NCBI RefSeq assembly: GCF_000002425.4
Contig: NC_037262.1
Span: forward strand, 9,713,667-9,777,666
From: Physcomitrium patens
Taxonomy: Eukaryota > Streptophyta > Bryopsida > Funariales > Funariaceae
Direction of reading: 5' to 3'
DNA: 64,000 nt
Shown: piece by piece, positions 34,600-47,113 of the stretch
Layout of the letters: each line of letters starts with the position of its first letter
Numbering within the stretch: the first letter of the stretch is position 1
Notes under the pieces: generated by a model
Told to the model about the DNA's origin: nothing
The model's input: the letters and a program-made list of their open reading frames with translations, nothing else
Database searches by the model: none
Position numbers and translations under genes: made by a program

Positions 34600-37084
34600 A
34601 CTACCATTCCCTTCATATCATTCTACATTCCCTAAGGATTTCCCACCCATGCCCACACTCTCTAACTCACTTTATGTCATGAACCCACACCCAGCAAACA
34701 CCATGTGGAAAGAGAAGAATTTGGTCTTCAAGGCAAGGCAAGAAGAATGAGAGGTCCATGGTATCACCATTAGAAGAAGAAGAGATCAGAGAAGGAATCA
34801 AGGGAGGATAAAAGGAGCGGCAAGACAAGAGTAGGGGTGGAGAAGTAGAGCACGTTTCAGACCATGAGAAAGGGGAGCACAAGAGCTGCCAAATGGTAAC
34901 TACAAGACGGCCACAACTTTGTTGCCATAGCAGTAATCGCCAGGCAATCAAGCCTTGGGCAGCCACGTCCTCCAAGTGGCCAAAATCAAAGGCATTGAAG
35001 AGAAGAAGAACCTAGTTTTGGTGACCGTCCCTACTCCTCATGTGCCTACTATGCCTGTGCTTGTGCTTGCTGTGTGTGGCTCCTCTGTCTACTTCGTGTC
35101 GTGAAATCCAACTGCCCTTACACTGCTGCATGAGCAGGCAGGCAAGCAGGGAGTAAAGGAGGGGAATGTGCTAATCTATCTCATCAGGCGCCTATTACAT
35201 CAACTCTTACGCATGATGATGTCGATGAACTAACACTCAAACTGTCTCCCACATTGGCGATTTTCTATCGTCTTCATTTATCATGTTTCACGGTGTCCTA
35301 ATATAAATACATTCATGTGTGAAATTCTTGATTTGCTTACTTTTGTTTGAACTTTTATTATGTTCTTTTTTCTTCCTATTAAAATATTTTTTTTGTAGTT
35401 TTGTATAGTTTTTTTACTTTCTTTTTTTTTTTTTTTTTTGAAATTTTGTCGAATTTTTATTTTATTTTTAATCTTTAGTTTATCTTTAGTGAAGCCTTGA
35501 AAACTTCTTTTATTCCTTTTACTTTCTTTCTTATCTTTGATTTTAATAGATTCAGTGTTATCTTTATAGATGTATGAAGAATTTTAACTTTGAGGTTATA
35601 TTTAGGATTTTATTAAGGATAAATAGTAGTTTGGATAGCATTAATAGGCTTCTAGTATTGGTGCTGATTTCGAGGATTAGATTTGGTATTTGTTTAACTT
35701 TGAACTATTAGTTTTTGACTTGGACTTTGAAGACCTTACTTGAGACTTCTTTGGCGAGTTCAGAAGCAAAGAAGAGGTGATTGTTTTTGCAAGTAGCAAA
35801 GAGGTATTCATAGAGAAGAGCTTCTTAGAATGAGGTTAAGTAGAAAATATACAAGAATTTCAACCCAAATGAGAGAGATATGCTTATTTTAAACTTAGGC
35901 TTTTAATTTGATACATATTGTCATTTTTTTGTACATATTAGGATTTTTTAGATACTACCAAGAAATCAAGGAGTTGGATTAGAAACTAAAATTCAAGTTG
36001 AATATTTTACATTTAAGGGTTTATATAATTGAATCTAGAATGAGTGAGATATGGCTACTTAAAACCATCAAACTTAAACTAGAATTTTGAAGATATTAAA
36101 AAAAAAAAGGGTTTAGGTTTTAAGCTAGAACTTGAGCTTCAACATGAATTTAAAGTTTATTTTTTTTTGTGTGTACATGTGACTTATGATATAAAGAATC
36201 TTTTTCTAAAATCTCATATCAATTTATACTTTGACTTGGAAGAAATGGTGAAATTTGTTCTCAGATGTCTAGGGTTTTGTCTTTCAAAAGTACCTGATAA
36301 GAATGGCAACAAATTTGTATTTGAATTATTTTGTAATGATGTTCAAAGTTGCAAGTTCCATATTTGTAAATGTTGAGCTTATTTAAATGGCTAGAAATTT
36401 GGATATGAATTTTGAAGTTTTTGATTTGGTTTTGACTTTCAAATCCATCTGTTAAAGAATTGGGAATATCAGATGATTACTAACAAATTTGTAGATGAAT
36501 TTTTTTATAATGATGATGAAAGGTGTCAGTTTTGTACTCCTAAATTTTGAGCTTATTTGAATGATTAGATCTTGAGATATGAATTTTCAAACTTTAAATT
36601 TGTTGATTTATTACAAATATAGTTTTGTAAATCTTCAAAAGAAAATTTAAGAAGGTTTTGTACATATTTGATCCAACTTGAATGCAAAGAAGGACCTTGT
36701 ATCTATCCTAAGCAAACTATTTCTATGACAACGCTCCACCTATCGTACATCTCTGTATAGCCAACATGCAAAAGCATCTTTGTTATGAAGCTATCCCTGT
36801 CTATAGCCCCCATACTCTCTTTTAATCTCTCTTTATTTCTTTTTCTTTCTATCAGCCTTTCTTTTTCATTTCCAAAATTAACTTTTGCATAGTGCCATTT
36901 GATTCTTCTTACTCTCTACCGATCTCTTGCTTTGCGGGTTCTTTTGTCTTGGTCTAGTTGATAGTATGTGCCTTGTGATCTTAAGGATTTCCTTTTAAGA
37001 TCTATATTCTTTTAAGTATCTGATTTGTGGATTTAGTCTTGTAGTTGGTCATTCATGAGAGGGCTTGATGATGCAATAGAGGGG
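34600..37084. other. Diverged repeat-like region, no gene assigned
   Basis: 34600-35300 is of mixed composition and continues the sequence left of 29113; the 102-codon ORF there has no recognised family. 35300-36700 is T-rich with an imperfect direct duplication: the block around 36300-36425 (ACAAATTTGTA ... GAGCTTATTTAAATG ... GATATGAATTTT) recurs at about 36480-36596, period near 175. This looks like the interior of an old LTR. 36720-37060 is C/T-rich and unassigned. Confidence 0.45.
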
Positions 37085-37699
37085 ATTATTCCATACAATG
37101 ATATTACCTCCTTTTTAGGAACAAGTTCCATAGGTAGTACTCATCATATGTTGAAAAAATCAAAGTTGTCACAAATATAATTTGCGACATACTTTGATCT
37201 TTATTTTCTTTAAAAATGGTTGATAGGGTCTCTTAATTATTAATAATATTTTATACCAAGGCAGAAAAATCACCCAATTATTTGATTATTGTTCAAGCCT
37301 TCATAACTTCCTTCAAATAAAACATTTGGAACATCGTCAGGAGTTGTTTCTACTTCTAGTAAAATCACCAAATATTGAGAGCTCCTTCTAACATTGTAAT
37401 ATTAAACATGTTGTATCTCACTATCTATTTCAGGAAGAATAATTTATTCTTGATGACCTTAATTTCAATTGTGTTATCTTAATGATTGTAATACTGACAA
37501 TATCATATCCGGCAGGTCAGCAAATGAAGGCTCTTCAGTCAAATTTTTTGGTTGCTGATTCTCCATCTCTTTAATATTACAAATATAAAGTAGATACAAT
37601 ATGGATAGAAAATAGAATGTTATCTTATCTAGATCTTATTTCTTTTATAAGAAAATATCTTTATCTTGGTTTTGATAGATATTGTTGATGAAAAGCTTT

Positions 37700-38060
37700 C
37701 ATCGCCTACACTATATTTATAAGATTTTTTATTGGATTTCATGTGCATTCATTAATATCATATCCTCGTCAATAAATAAGATATTCTAACCTATTTTGGC
37801 ACCGCCTTAAATCTAAGACTTCTTCCACTTCAAATTCTTTATTATTGTCTATTTCTATAGGAAGAAGTGACATGTATCTTTTTCTTAATATATTAACTAT
37901 CTTATATGATTCAAAAAGAGATACATGGAATACATGATGGATCTTCATTGATTTTGGTAGGTATAATTGATTTTCAAATGGATTGATTTATTCAAAAATA
38001 GAAAAAAGTCCAAGACTACAATAGTCCAACTTGTCACAAGGACAAGTAGTCTTGATATTG
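37700..38060 (-). pseudogene. Integrase tail and chromodomain of older gypsy copy
   Basis: Broken minus-strand frames give PCDKLDYCSLGLF, HHVFHVSLFESYK, FEVEEVLDLRRC and GYDINECTW, matching the 7805-8089 chromodomain. They show that the family is a chromovirus. Confidence 0.65.
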
Positions 38061-39812
38061 TAATGAAGTAATCATACCTTATCACCCATGTTGAATTATA
38101 GTTTGTTCTTTTTGATAAACATCTGCATAGATCTTTTGTTGCTCTTGAACTTCTTTTAATTGTACCTTTATTGTTGCATGTAGCTCTGACAAACAATTTG
38201 CCAAAACTTTGCTATAAGATTATCAACTATTGAAAAGTCAAAAGTATTAAGCCAAAGATGATAACTATAATTGACAAAAAAAAATATATATATATTTTTG
38301 TGGAGAAGAATGCATTGTATTATTATAAGCAAACTCTACTAAAGGAAAAAGAGTTTTTCAATTGTCTTCTTGATAATTAATAATACATCTTAAATACTGT
38401 TCCAAAACTTAATTTACATGATTTGTTTGTCCATCAATTTGAGATAAAAGGTCAAAGATAGCTTTATATCTACCTTGAAAATCTTAAAAAGGATTTTTTA
38501 AAATCTTGATACAAATTGAATCCTCCTATCCAATATAATATCCTTGAACAATCCATGATATTGATAGATATTGTCAAAGAAAAGCTTGGATGTTTCTTTA
38601 CATGTGATAGATTTTGTATATGGTACAAAATGTGTCGTCTTCATAAAATAATCTACTATCACAAATATAGAATCATATGAATCTGAGAAGATTCAAGATA
38701 AAATCTATAGAAATAAATAAATAAATAAATAAAAAATGATTGTTCTTGAATAGATAATGACTGAAGAAGTCTATACATGCAATAATGGAGAGTTTTTGAT
38801 CTTCAAAAAATATAAAATAATTGAAAAAAATCTTTGACCACCTTCCATATTTGTAGCTACCAAAATTCTCTAGATATTCGATTTATAGACTTATTTTATC
38901 TAAAATATCTAGCTGCTAGAAAATCATGGCATGCTCAAAGAACATGTAAATATGCTTCTTCTTTTGAAACATATAGGCATCCTTTGAAATAGAATAGGTT
39001 ATTTTTTAATTCAAATTAGAAAGCATCATGATACTTAGGAGAAGGATTCTTGATATCATGAACAAGAGGATCATAAGATATAACTTGATTGAATTTATTT
39101 GACAAAGGTTGAATCAAAAGTCAATATTTATTCCATTACTTGAAGATGAAAATTCTTGGGCTTCAAGAAAATCATTCTTTGTTGATCAAAAGATGCATTT
39201 TGTTCTTTAGGTACAAGATAAGAACTTCTGGAAATGACATTTGACAAACCTTATAATTTCTTAGGTTAATATGAGATCCTAAAATCAAATCTAAATAAAG
39301 ACATGCTCCAATAAACTTAAAGATGATTCAAATCACATACTAACATGAAATATTTAAGATTCTTGTAATTTGTATATATAATGATTGGAATGGAAGCACC
39401 TTCTAAATAATGATGCCATTCTTAAAATGAATCTACAATTGCAAGAAGCTCTTTATCTTTGATTTCATAATTAATCTCGGTTGCTAAACATTTCTTGGAA
39501 TAAAAAGCCACTAGATGAATTTTATCATATGTTCCTATTTGTCATAATATGGCACTCAAAAAAAAATCTATTGCATTTGTTTCTATAAAGAATGTCTTCA
39601 AAAAGTTAATGTGATAATTGATTAATGCAAAAAAAAAAGGCTATCTTTAAAGCTTCAAATGTTGCTTCCACTTCTTAATTACACTAAAGTTTGTCTTTAC
39701 AAGTCAAACATGTAAGTGGAGCTATAATTTAAGATAAGTCCTTGATAAAGATCTGATAGTAGTTGGCAAATTCCATAAAATATTTGACATCACATATTAT
39801 TTTTGAGATCTT

Positions 39813-40420
39813 TCAATCTATTATAGTTTGAACTTTTTTAGGATTCATCATAAGTCTATCATTTGAAATGATGTAACTTAAAAAATCAACTTCAGTAGTA
39901 TAAAATATATACTTTTCTATCTTAGCATAGAATCCCACATCTCTTAATTTTTGTAACACATGACGAATATAAAGTTCATGTTCTTTTGTATTCTCAGAAT
40001 AGATCAAGATATCATCTAGATAAAAAACAACAAAATTGTCTAGAACTCTCAAAAAACATCATTCATAAGATGTTAAAAAGCTATGGATGCATTTGTAAGT
40101 CCAAAAGGCATGACATTATATTCAAAATATCCATACCTAGTTTGAAATGTAATCTTCTATTTATCTCTTTCTTTAATGTATATCAGATTGTATGCTCCTC
40201 GTAGATCTATTTTTGTATAGATCTTAGCTTGATTCACCTGATCAAGAAGTCCAAATATTATAGGTAGTAGGTACTTGTTTTTAATGGTGATCTTATTGAG
40301 TTCTCGATTTTCAACGTACATCCACAATGATCTATCTTTTTTTCTTTACAAATAGAATTGGGGTTCATGTTGGAAATTTGAAATGGTGTATGAAGTTCTT
40401 AACTAGTTTTTCTTCAATAT
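39813..40420 (-). pseudogene. Reverse transcriptase of older gypsy copy
   Basis: The 79-codon frame 40052-39813 has NFVVFYLDDILIYSENTKEH (catalytic YLDD) and FYTTEVDFLSYIISNDRL. To the right, broken frames match the YGHFEYNVMPFGLTN region. It differs from the young copy at many positions. Confidence 0.75.
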
Positions 40421-40775
40421 ACTCCTTGAGTTCACTCAATTCATTTTGTGATAAATTATAGATTGATCCAAATGGCAGTTGTGCTCATTTTTGAAGGTTG
40501 ATTGAACAGTTATAGGACTGATGTTCTAAAAGATATCTACATTCTTTTTTTTAAATACATCTTAAAATTCTTGATATTAGCTTGAAATGCCACTTGAAGT
40601 CTTTATACTATTAGAAATGTGTGGCATAAATGATAGAAGGTGATCCTTTTTTTGTAGCATGTAATAAAGCTCTTGCTTCTACAAATATAGGTTTAATTGT
40701 ATTAAACTTATGATATTTTACTTGATGAACTACACTCTTAGTTATATATTTAGAAAAGTCGAGAGTATAAGAAAT

Positions 40776-41070
40776 CTAATGTATTTGAGGGTTATATTTT
40801 TTTAACCACGATAAGCCTAAAATGATTAGATTAGAAAAAGATTTAATGATATTAAATATCACAAAGCTATTATAATCAATGATTATTACTTCTATATGAA
40901 GGATTATGTGAGTAACATTTCTAGAAGACAACGGAGGACCATCTATGACTTCTACATGAACAAGTTTAGTTTTCTTCACTTAAGATATGCTAAGTCTTTT
41001 AGTAAATTCTTCATCTAAAAAACAAGTTGAGGCTCTTAAATCTAAAAAGATAGAGGCTTTGTAATGTTTA
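40776..41070 (-). pseudogene. Protease region of older gypsy copy
   Basis: The frame holds KLVHVEVIDGPPLSSRNVTH and NLIILGLSWLKKYNPQI, matching the protease of the young element (KPVHVEVIDGRPLSSGDVTH; VILGLSWLEKYNPRI). The active-site half to the right is broken. Confidence 0.7.
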
Positions 41071-41170
41071 GGTCCTTAAATAATATTCAATGTAAAATAA
41101 AGAGAAGGTTCTAGGGAGAGAATAGGACCTTCAGTAGGTATTGTATAAGGTTCTAATTGTAAAATCTCTA

Positions 41171-42051
41171 TTATAATTGGATAAATTTTGTTTTTGATAT
41201 AATATCTTCTTTGATATTTGTACTCCTTATTTTATAATTGTGTTGCTTCTTTGGCCAATGTTGAGTAGTGTGCTTAGGTTCTCCATGATATAAGTACAAT
41301 CCTTCTTGACGACAATGAGTCTTTTTTTGCTCAGTGAGTAATTTGAAACATATGGCATCAATTTGCATATCTTCTACTTCCAAATATATGTGTTGAAGAG
41401 GCATTGGTATTGCCATTGAATTATAAGAATGTTGAGGCTCACTTGTCCGATTTTCAAATCAAAATTTGAAAAGTTGATTGTCACACTTCACAGCAAAGTC
41501 AATGCTTGACTCAATATTTGAAGACCAAGTATGTTGAAGATCAATTTCTTTACCTTACATTGTAATCTATTGAAAAATTGGCTAATAAATGTAGCATCAT
41601 TCTACTTGATATCACTTGCAAGTTGTTAGAATTATGAAGTATATAGTATTACAAATCAATTGTCTTGTTACAAAATATACATCTTATTGGTTGCAACACA
41701 AGTTGCACCATGTTTTCCATATATGGATCAAAACTTTGTAAAAAAAACCTCCAAATTATCTAGTATTGGATATTGTTGTTCAAAAAAAGATGAAAATCAT
41801 GATAATATTGAACTTGAAAGAAGTGTATTAATGAATCTAACTTAAAATCATGGAATTGAATAGCTTTAGGATTGAAGTTCAATCACAAGTTGTATTTGAT
41901 TGATAAATCCTTGAAACTTAGATCTTGTGCCATCAAACTTCTCATACAAGATAACTCTTGATTCTCCAGTACCGAAAGGATGTTCTATTGTAAAAAAATA
42001 ACAAAATATGTATATTAAATGAAAACTCGAATTGCTATTGTTAAAAGACAA
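41171..42051 (-). pseudogene. Gag of older gypsy copy
   Basis: Pieces VEDMQIDAICFKLLTEQKK, GLYLYHGEPKHTTQHWPKK (zinc knuckle with three of four ligands changed or lost) and YEKFDGTRSKFQGFINQIQL match the young copy. Several stops intervene. Confidence 0.7.
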
Positions 42052-42436
42052 GGAAACTAGAGACTCTTGAATCTAGACTAGAAGCAAGAAAGTAGTTGAT
42101 AAGAATAAAGAGAGCTTCACTCTTGCCTTTATATATATTATCTAACTAAGAGATATGTGGCAAAGTTTTATAGGACCTCTAATATAATTTGACTTTGCCA
42201 AACACATACATTAGCTTGTATGATAAGTTTTTTATGTGTGTGCTACATAGTTAGCTTGTTCTTCAAGCTACCAACATGTGTGGCACATGACTAACTTGTT
42301 GATGATATTTCTAACCTAAAAAGTCAATTATGAACACCTATAAAGTCAAAGCAGCATCTATAAAGCTTTTGTAAAAGATATTATGGAATTAATATATTTT
42401 TATCTATTTTTATCCAAATATATAAGTAATTATTAG

Positions 42437-42482
<46 letters not shown>

Positions 42483-42484
42483 AC
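42000..42484 (-). repeat. 5' LTR remnant of older gypsy copy
   Basis: It follows the 552-bp LTR from its ATGTATATTAAA block to its end GTGACA at 42484, with an expanded (TA)n at 42439-42473 near the end. The inner part of the LTR and the gag start are deleted. Confidence 0.7.
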
Positions 42485-43500
42485 AATAGGATCCATGGCA
42501 AGGCAAAGAAGAAAGAGAGGGGAATCAAAATCTACACCAAGGTAACGAAAAGAGATTAGAGATTATAATCTGCTTAAGAAAAAAGAAGAAATAAAGGACT
42601 TACATCGAGGCATGAAAAAAAGAATTTGAATGAACTAATCAAAAGTCTTAGATGTATGTATAGACATAATAGATGTGTGTATAGCAACTTGAAGTATGCT
42701 TGTAGCTTGAGCCTTTTTTTTAAAAGCTTTTGTGAATATCTTTTTATGTACTATACATATATTAAAAAATAAGTTTGTATTATAATTTAACAAATACTTT
42801 TTGTTCATTTTAAATATTATTATAATTTTAATTTTTGCTATATTAAAGCTTTATTTATCTTAAGATTAAAACATCAATCTTTTTTGAATTATTAATTTTA
42901 TATTTTATATGTTTTTTTAAATTAAGGTTATTAATTTTAACAGTTTCTAAAAATTAGTTTATATTATTTTAATTTAGGATAAATATTTAAATTTTAAAAA
43001 TAATCTAATATGATTTATAGTGTTAGTTAAAAGATAAATATTTTATCGCATCGCATCCCATCCCATCCCATCCCCATTGTTTTTATCAGTCTCATTTCCA
43101 GCGCAGCATGCTGTGTGAGAGCTACTTTGGCGCTTCTGTTTGGCATACAAAATAGAAAACTTCAGATCTTTATCTACATATGCGCAGACACACAAACTCA
43201 TTCACATTTATGTTTATATTCTTATATGTGTATATATAGAAAGCCAAGAGAGGATGATGTGACCAGTTTTGTGTGCAGAGTTTATGTAATGTGTTTTCTT
43301 CTGAGTTTGTTGTCGAGGATCATCAATTAAATGGCAACTTGTTATCAGTTCATTATCAATGAGCTTCTTTTCTAGGCGAGCCACTATTCACTGATTTTGA
43401 CTTAGTCCAGCTTCCTTTCTTGCTTTCTTTTGATTTTAGTGTTATTTTTTGTGGTTGGGTTATTGCATTTTACTGTAGACCTATATTTGTCAGCTACAAA
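42485..43500. other. AT-rich spacer with short CATCC repeat
   Basis: No gene seen. At about 43046-43075 is CATCGCATCGCATCCCATCCC, a 5-bp tandem. After 43080 composition turns GC-richer towards the TCP district. Confidence 0.5.
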
Positions 43501-45590
43501 CTTAGTATTGTGAATTAGATAGTGAGTTGGAAGTGGCTGGACGTGTATTTGCAATAAGTTACTGACAACCCTACTGGAGTGAAGACGAAGGAGGTGAAGG
43601 CGGCCTTAATTGAGCTGAAGGGAGAGAAGGTGGGAGGTGTGGAACCTAAACACGCAACTAGTTGACAAGCAGTACTGGGCACAGTGACCGTTGTGCCCAA
43701 CCAGATAAACAGTTGTGTAGCATATTCGGAGCCGGCGGTGAACAGTTTCTGGGCGGTGATGGAATGTGGTCAGGTCACCTGCATTGAGGAATCATCCCCC
43801 TTCTCGTGCATGAGCATCGTTGAAATCTGCAGGCTGGTGAGCCGGCAGCTCTCGCCACTTTGCAGTACAAAGAGTCAAGGTTGCACTCTAGATTCCGGTC
43901 GGAAACCCTCTCTGGTTGTGGACCATGAAGCCCCACCTTGGGGATGGTTCCAGACTCCCAAGGCCATAAGCTCGTGACATAACAGAAAGCAAACACTGTG
44001 TTGAAAGCACTGGAGCAGTGTTGTCCTCGAACTGTGGCGAAAAAGTCTTTAGGGTTAGGGTTAGGAAAAATGAACAATGAAACATATGGGAAAAAAAAAA
44101 GTTTGGTAAGTGTATGCTTTACCTTTAAAAAAAAATTGCAAATTAGGTATTATTGTTAAAATTAGTGTTGTTTTTTTCAGTATTGTATCAATTAGAGGTG
44201 ACTCTTTTTTATAATAACATATTTGTGGGAATATTAATGAAGAAATGGTTGCTTGTCTTAGTTTAAATTTTATGATGCAAATTTCTTCATTTGGAATTTG
44301 TTTACATGAACAAAATGTACCCTAAAGTTAACTCTCTTCCTCAAAGTTGCAAAAAAAGTTTTATTTTTTATTTTTTATCACAAGTACAACATTCAGTTGC
44401 ATGAGTCACTTGGGGGTTAAGCTCCATGAAGTCTGGGCAACCGCAAAGCAGAAAGAGTTAAGCAACGTCTTGTCAGAATATCTAAACTGAACATAGAAGC
44501 ATTAGCTTTCAAGATGCGAGGGATATCTCGAAACAGTCACCACAAGCGGCCGAGAAGCACAGGACACAAGCATGGATTCTCTCATTTCTAAACCTTAGTT
44601 CAACTACAGTGAAGCTCATTCAAGCTCTCATTGAAGTCTTTACACAGTACTCAGGACAGCTACAGTGGTGTACTGATGAGACCCAGAAGAACAGTTCAAC
44701 CAAAAATCAGTGGACAAAGAAGAAAAAGACGAAGTGAAGCAGCCTTCCAGAAGAGTGCGCACAGTTTTATAAAGAAAGAAGTCTACACGATACAAAGTGG
44801 CCAAGCAAGTAGAAAGGCTCATACTAGAAGCGGGGCGAGTGCGCAAACCCCTGACCCTGAGGGGGGGAGAGTATTATTAAGTCTTAACAGCACCAATGGA
44901 TGTCGTGACGAAGACAAAGAATGACCCTTACATGACACTAAGAAAAACAACCTGTTTCAACTACAGTGGGTTTGGCTACCTTTGAAACCCAGGGATCCGA
45001 TGAGTTATGGGTACTAAAAAACACGAGTCCTGGGGTGAGTGGAGGGGCGAGAATGCGGAGCCCTGGTCGCACCGGGGCAGGACCAGAGAGCGAGGCCATC
45101 AATGCCATCGTCCCCGACAGTGCGAGTTGCCATTGCAACCTCATCGCCTTATTTGTTTGCCGTTTTTTTACGTTTATATTTTTTCGTTTTCTTTTTCATT
45201 CCAGTTGAGTACACAGCACACGCGGGACTTTCACACGCGGTACTTCGAGTATCGCTCTCTTTTGCCAGATGTAACATCACTGTGCATTAGCACCGTGCAT
45301 ATCCCACAACTGCTCTTTGCCATCATTCTCCTTGTTCGTTAGATAAGTAATCTATGGCACCGATGGTCTATTTGGTGCAGTTTCTCATTCCGAAGGACAA
45401 GAGAAAAATTGTCGTCGTCGTCACTCCTGGAGGCTGCCTGGGATTAGCTTTAAACGTGGTTCACATGGATGTGGTCCTCGCAAAAGACAATACTTGCACG
45501 CAGCAAAACTTGCAGCGCAAGTTCCAAACTACGCAGCTTCTTCACAAGAGTCAAGAGAATTCCTCATCATCGTCATTATCATGCGGAGAG
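43500..45590. other. GC-richer unassigned region downstream of the TCP gene
   Basis: 43520-44050 and 44400-45300 have gene-like composition, but no ORF shows a family I recognise. The longest are 97-111 codons and overlap on both strands (for example 43684-43977 plus, 44631-44924 plus, 45007-45342 plus). Part may be the 3' UTR of the minus-strand TCP gene or a decayed gene. A GAGGGGGGGAGAGT purine tract at 44859-44872 could be an old retroelement polypurine tract. Confidence 0.35.
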
Positions 45591-45595
45591 GTCAC

Positions 45596-47113
45596 CTACT
45601 GCGAGCTGGTGGGATCGTCGCCACTGTCGCCTTGTTGATGCCCCGACCCACCCATAGACTGATGGTCAGAGGTCACGTTGCGGCTATAGGCATTCAAAGC
45701 GGCCAACATCCCTAAGTGTCCCTCGCTGCCAAGGCCTAATCCAGTGCCCGGCATCTGCTGACCCCCTTGCTGCAACAACATAGACCCAAGCGGCATGTGG
45801 TGACCCATGTGACTGCCCTGAAGCTCTGGCCCCATACCCCCCTGGACGTTCATCCGCGGCATTAGTGCAACCCCACTGGGCAGCGCAGTCAATGGCACCA
45901 TCGCCTGCCCGCTGCTGCTGGAGGTGGGAGCATTGCCTTGGCCACTCCCTCCACTGCCTCCGGGACCCAACTGTATCGACGTCCCCGCGGCTGCCGTCAT
46001 TCTGTACTGACCTGAGGCGGTTGGAAACGTCCAAATCTGCTGCTCAGATTGCCCCGACATCACCCCTGAAGTTGGTCCGCCCTGCGATGCGCTTACAGGC
46101 AGCATCCAAATCGTCCCCGGCATTGCTCCGCTGCTGGGCACGCCTGCCCCGACCGGTGCCACGGCCCACATTGCTGCTGGCATCATGCTTGACGAACCTC
46201 CTCCTTGGTGCTGGCCTTGCCCCACCTGCTGCTGCTGCTGCTGCTGCATGGATTGCCTGGCAGTTGCTCGCACGGGCCTCGCCGGCTGATCAGGGTCCTC
46301 CTTCATCCGGCTCTGCAATGTTCCTCTCGGTCTCTTTCGCAGCCTGCTGTCTGGGGATTCCATCCCCTCTCCCATCTCCGACGGACCCCCCACCAGGTCC
46401 TGGTGCTGGAACCCAGCCATCATGTCATGACTCATCCCTGGATCCCCATGCCCCAGGCTAATCCGTCGACTGGCCTCCATGGCCCGCGTCACTTCCATCA
46501 CATGCTCCCCTGCACTCGTCACCCACTCACCCCTCTCCCTCTGTGCCTGTTCCTGCTGCATACGACTCTGCATCTCTTCCGCCGTCAGTCCGCCACCCGG
46601 ACCAGCCAAGCCTAGACTACCATGTATCCCAGCTCTCCCGGCCGCTGCCACTGCCATACTCGAAGAACTTCGTATAGATCCCTGAATCGAGGATGCGATG
46701 GCTGGGATAGTTCCAGTTCCCGTCGCAGCAATAATCGACTGCTCGGATTGCTGTAGCAGCCACTCGATCGTCTCACCATCGGATTTGTGACCAAGCTCAC
46801 GAGTGAGCTGAAAAATTCGTGCTGCGCACGTCGCGGGCATGCGAATGCGACGCCCGCGCCCATCCACTTTGGTGTGCCTGTCTTTTGTCGAGGTTCGCTT
46901 GGGTGGCGGTTTTTTGGCCGGTGGGGTGGGCGTCTGCTGCTGCTGTTGCTCTCCCGAGCCTCCTGGCATCGACATGCTACCCATACCGCCCACACCCCCG
47001 CTAGATTGCCCCTCATTACCACTGTATTCCTGTCCCATACCTGCCATAGCTAGTGCCGTAGGATCCACCTGCCCTACTCCGCCTCCTACTCCCTGTCCTC
47101 CCATCGCCGCCAT
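45596..47113 (-). CDS. Class I (PCF-type) TCP transcription factor
   Basis: Plant-specific nuclear transcription factor. Class I TCPs bind GGNCCCAC-type sites as dimers and affect cell division and growth. The single-exon frame gives 505 residues from the ATG at 47113. The same frame extends to 47140 only through a non-ATG codon and is closed by TAG at 47161-47159. The TCP basic helix-loop-helix domain lies at about residues 66-125: a [20 protein letters not shown] basic part with nuclear-localisation character, then [20 protein letters not shown] and [14 protein letters not shown]. The short basic region and the Cys in PATCAARIF mark class I. N-terminal Gly/Met-rich and later Gln-rich tracts (seven Gln near 46230-46250) are low complexity; [13 protein letters not shown] near the C-terminus resembles a class I tail motif. 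Antisense ORFs over it are shadows. Identification is very secure. Confidence 0.95.
   Translation of the reverse strand: MAAMGGQGVGGGVGQVDPTALAMAGMGQEYSGNEGQSSGGVGGMGSMSMPGGSGEQQQQQTPTPPAKKPPPKRTSTKDRHTKVDGRGRRIRMPATCAARIFQLTRELGHKSDGETIEWLLQQSEQSIIAATGTGTIPAIASSIQGSIRSSSSMAVAAAGRAGIHGSLGLAGPGGGLTAEEMQSRMQQEQAQRERGEWVTSAGEHVMEVTRAMEASRRISLGHGDPGMSHDMMAGFQHQDLVGGPSEMGEGMESPDSRLRKRPRGTLQSRMKEDPDQPARPVRATARQSMQQQQQQQVGQGQHQGGGSSSMMPAAMWAVAPVGAGVPSSGAMPGTIWMLPVSASQGGPTSGVMSGQSEQQIWTFPTASGQYRMTAAAGTSIQLGPGGSGGSGQGNAPTSSSSGQAMVPLTALPSGVALMPRMNVQGGMGPELQGSHMGHHMPLGSMLLQQGGQQMPGTGLGLGSEGHLGMLAALNAYSRNVTSDHQSMGGSGHQQGDSGDDPTSSQ
46225..46252 (-). repeat. CAG trinucleotide run coding poly-Gln in TCP
   Basis: CTGCTG repeat on the plus strand, about seven glutamine codons in the TCP protein, flanked by further Gln-rich sequence. 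Length is likely to vary between individuals. Confidence 0.85.

Larger units (their letters stand above)
37085..42484 (-). mobile_element. Older gypsy element related to the 29-34 kb copy
   Basis: It is collinear on the minus strand with the young element: 5' LTR remnant (42484-about 42000), gag (42051-41171), protease (about 41070-40776), reverse transcriptase (about 40420-39813), RNase H (about 39620-39170), integrase (about 39000-38200), chromodomain (about 37960-37700) and the sequence before the 3' LTR (37085-37145). Stops and shifts occur throughout. Unlike the young copy it retains integrase tail and chromodomain. The 3' LTR is not found to its left, and gag start and primer site are deleted. 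Confidence 0.8.

Noticed and set aside
44400-44480. 5S rRNA-like wording (GGGGTTAAGC, AGTTAAGCAACG)
   Set aside because: Only short words resemble 5S rRNA; the internal promoter boxes and length do not match.
46205-46615. Long ORFs antisense to the TCP gene (up to 198 codons)
   Set aside because: They are shadows of a high-GC coding sequence with repeated codons; no family features.
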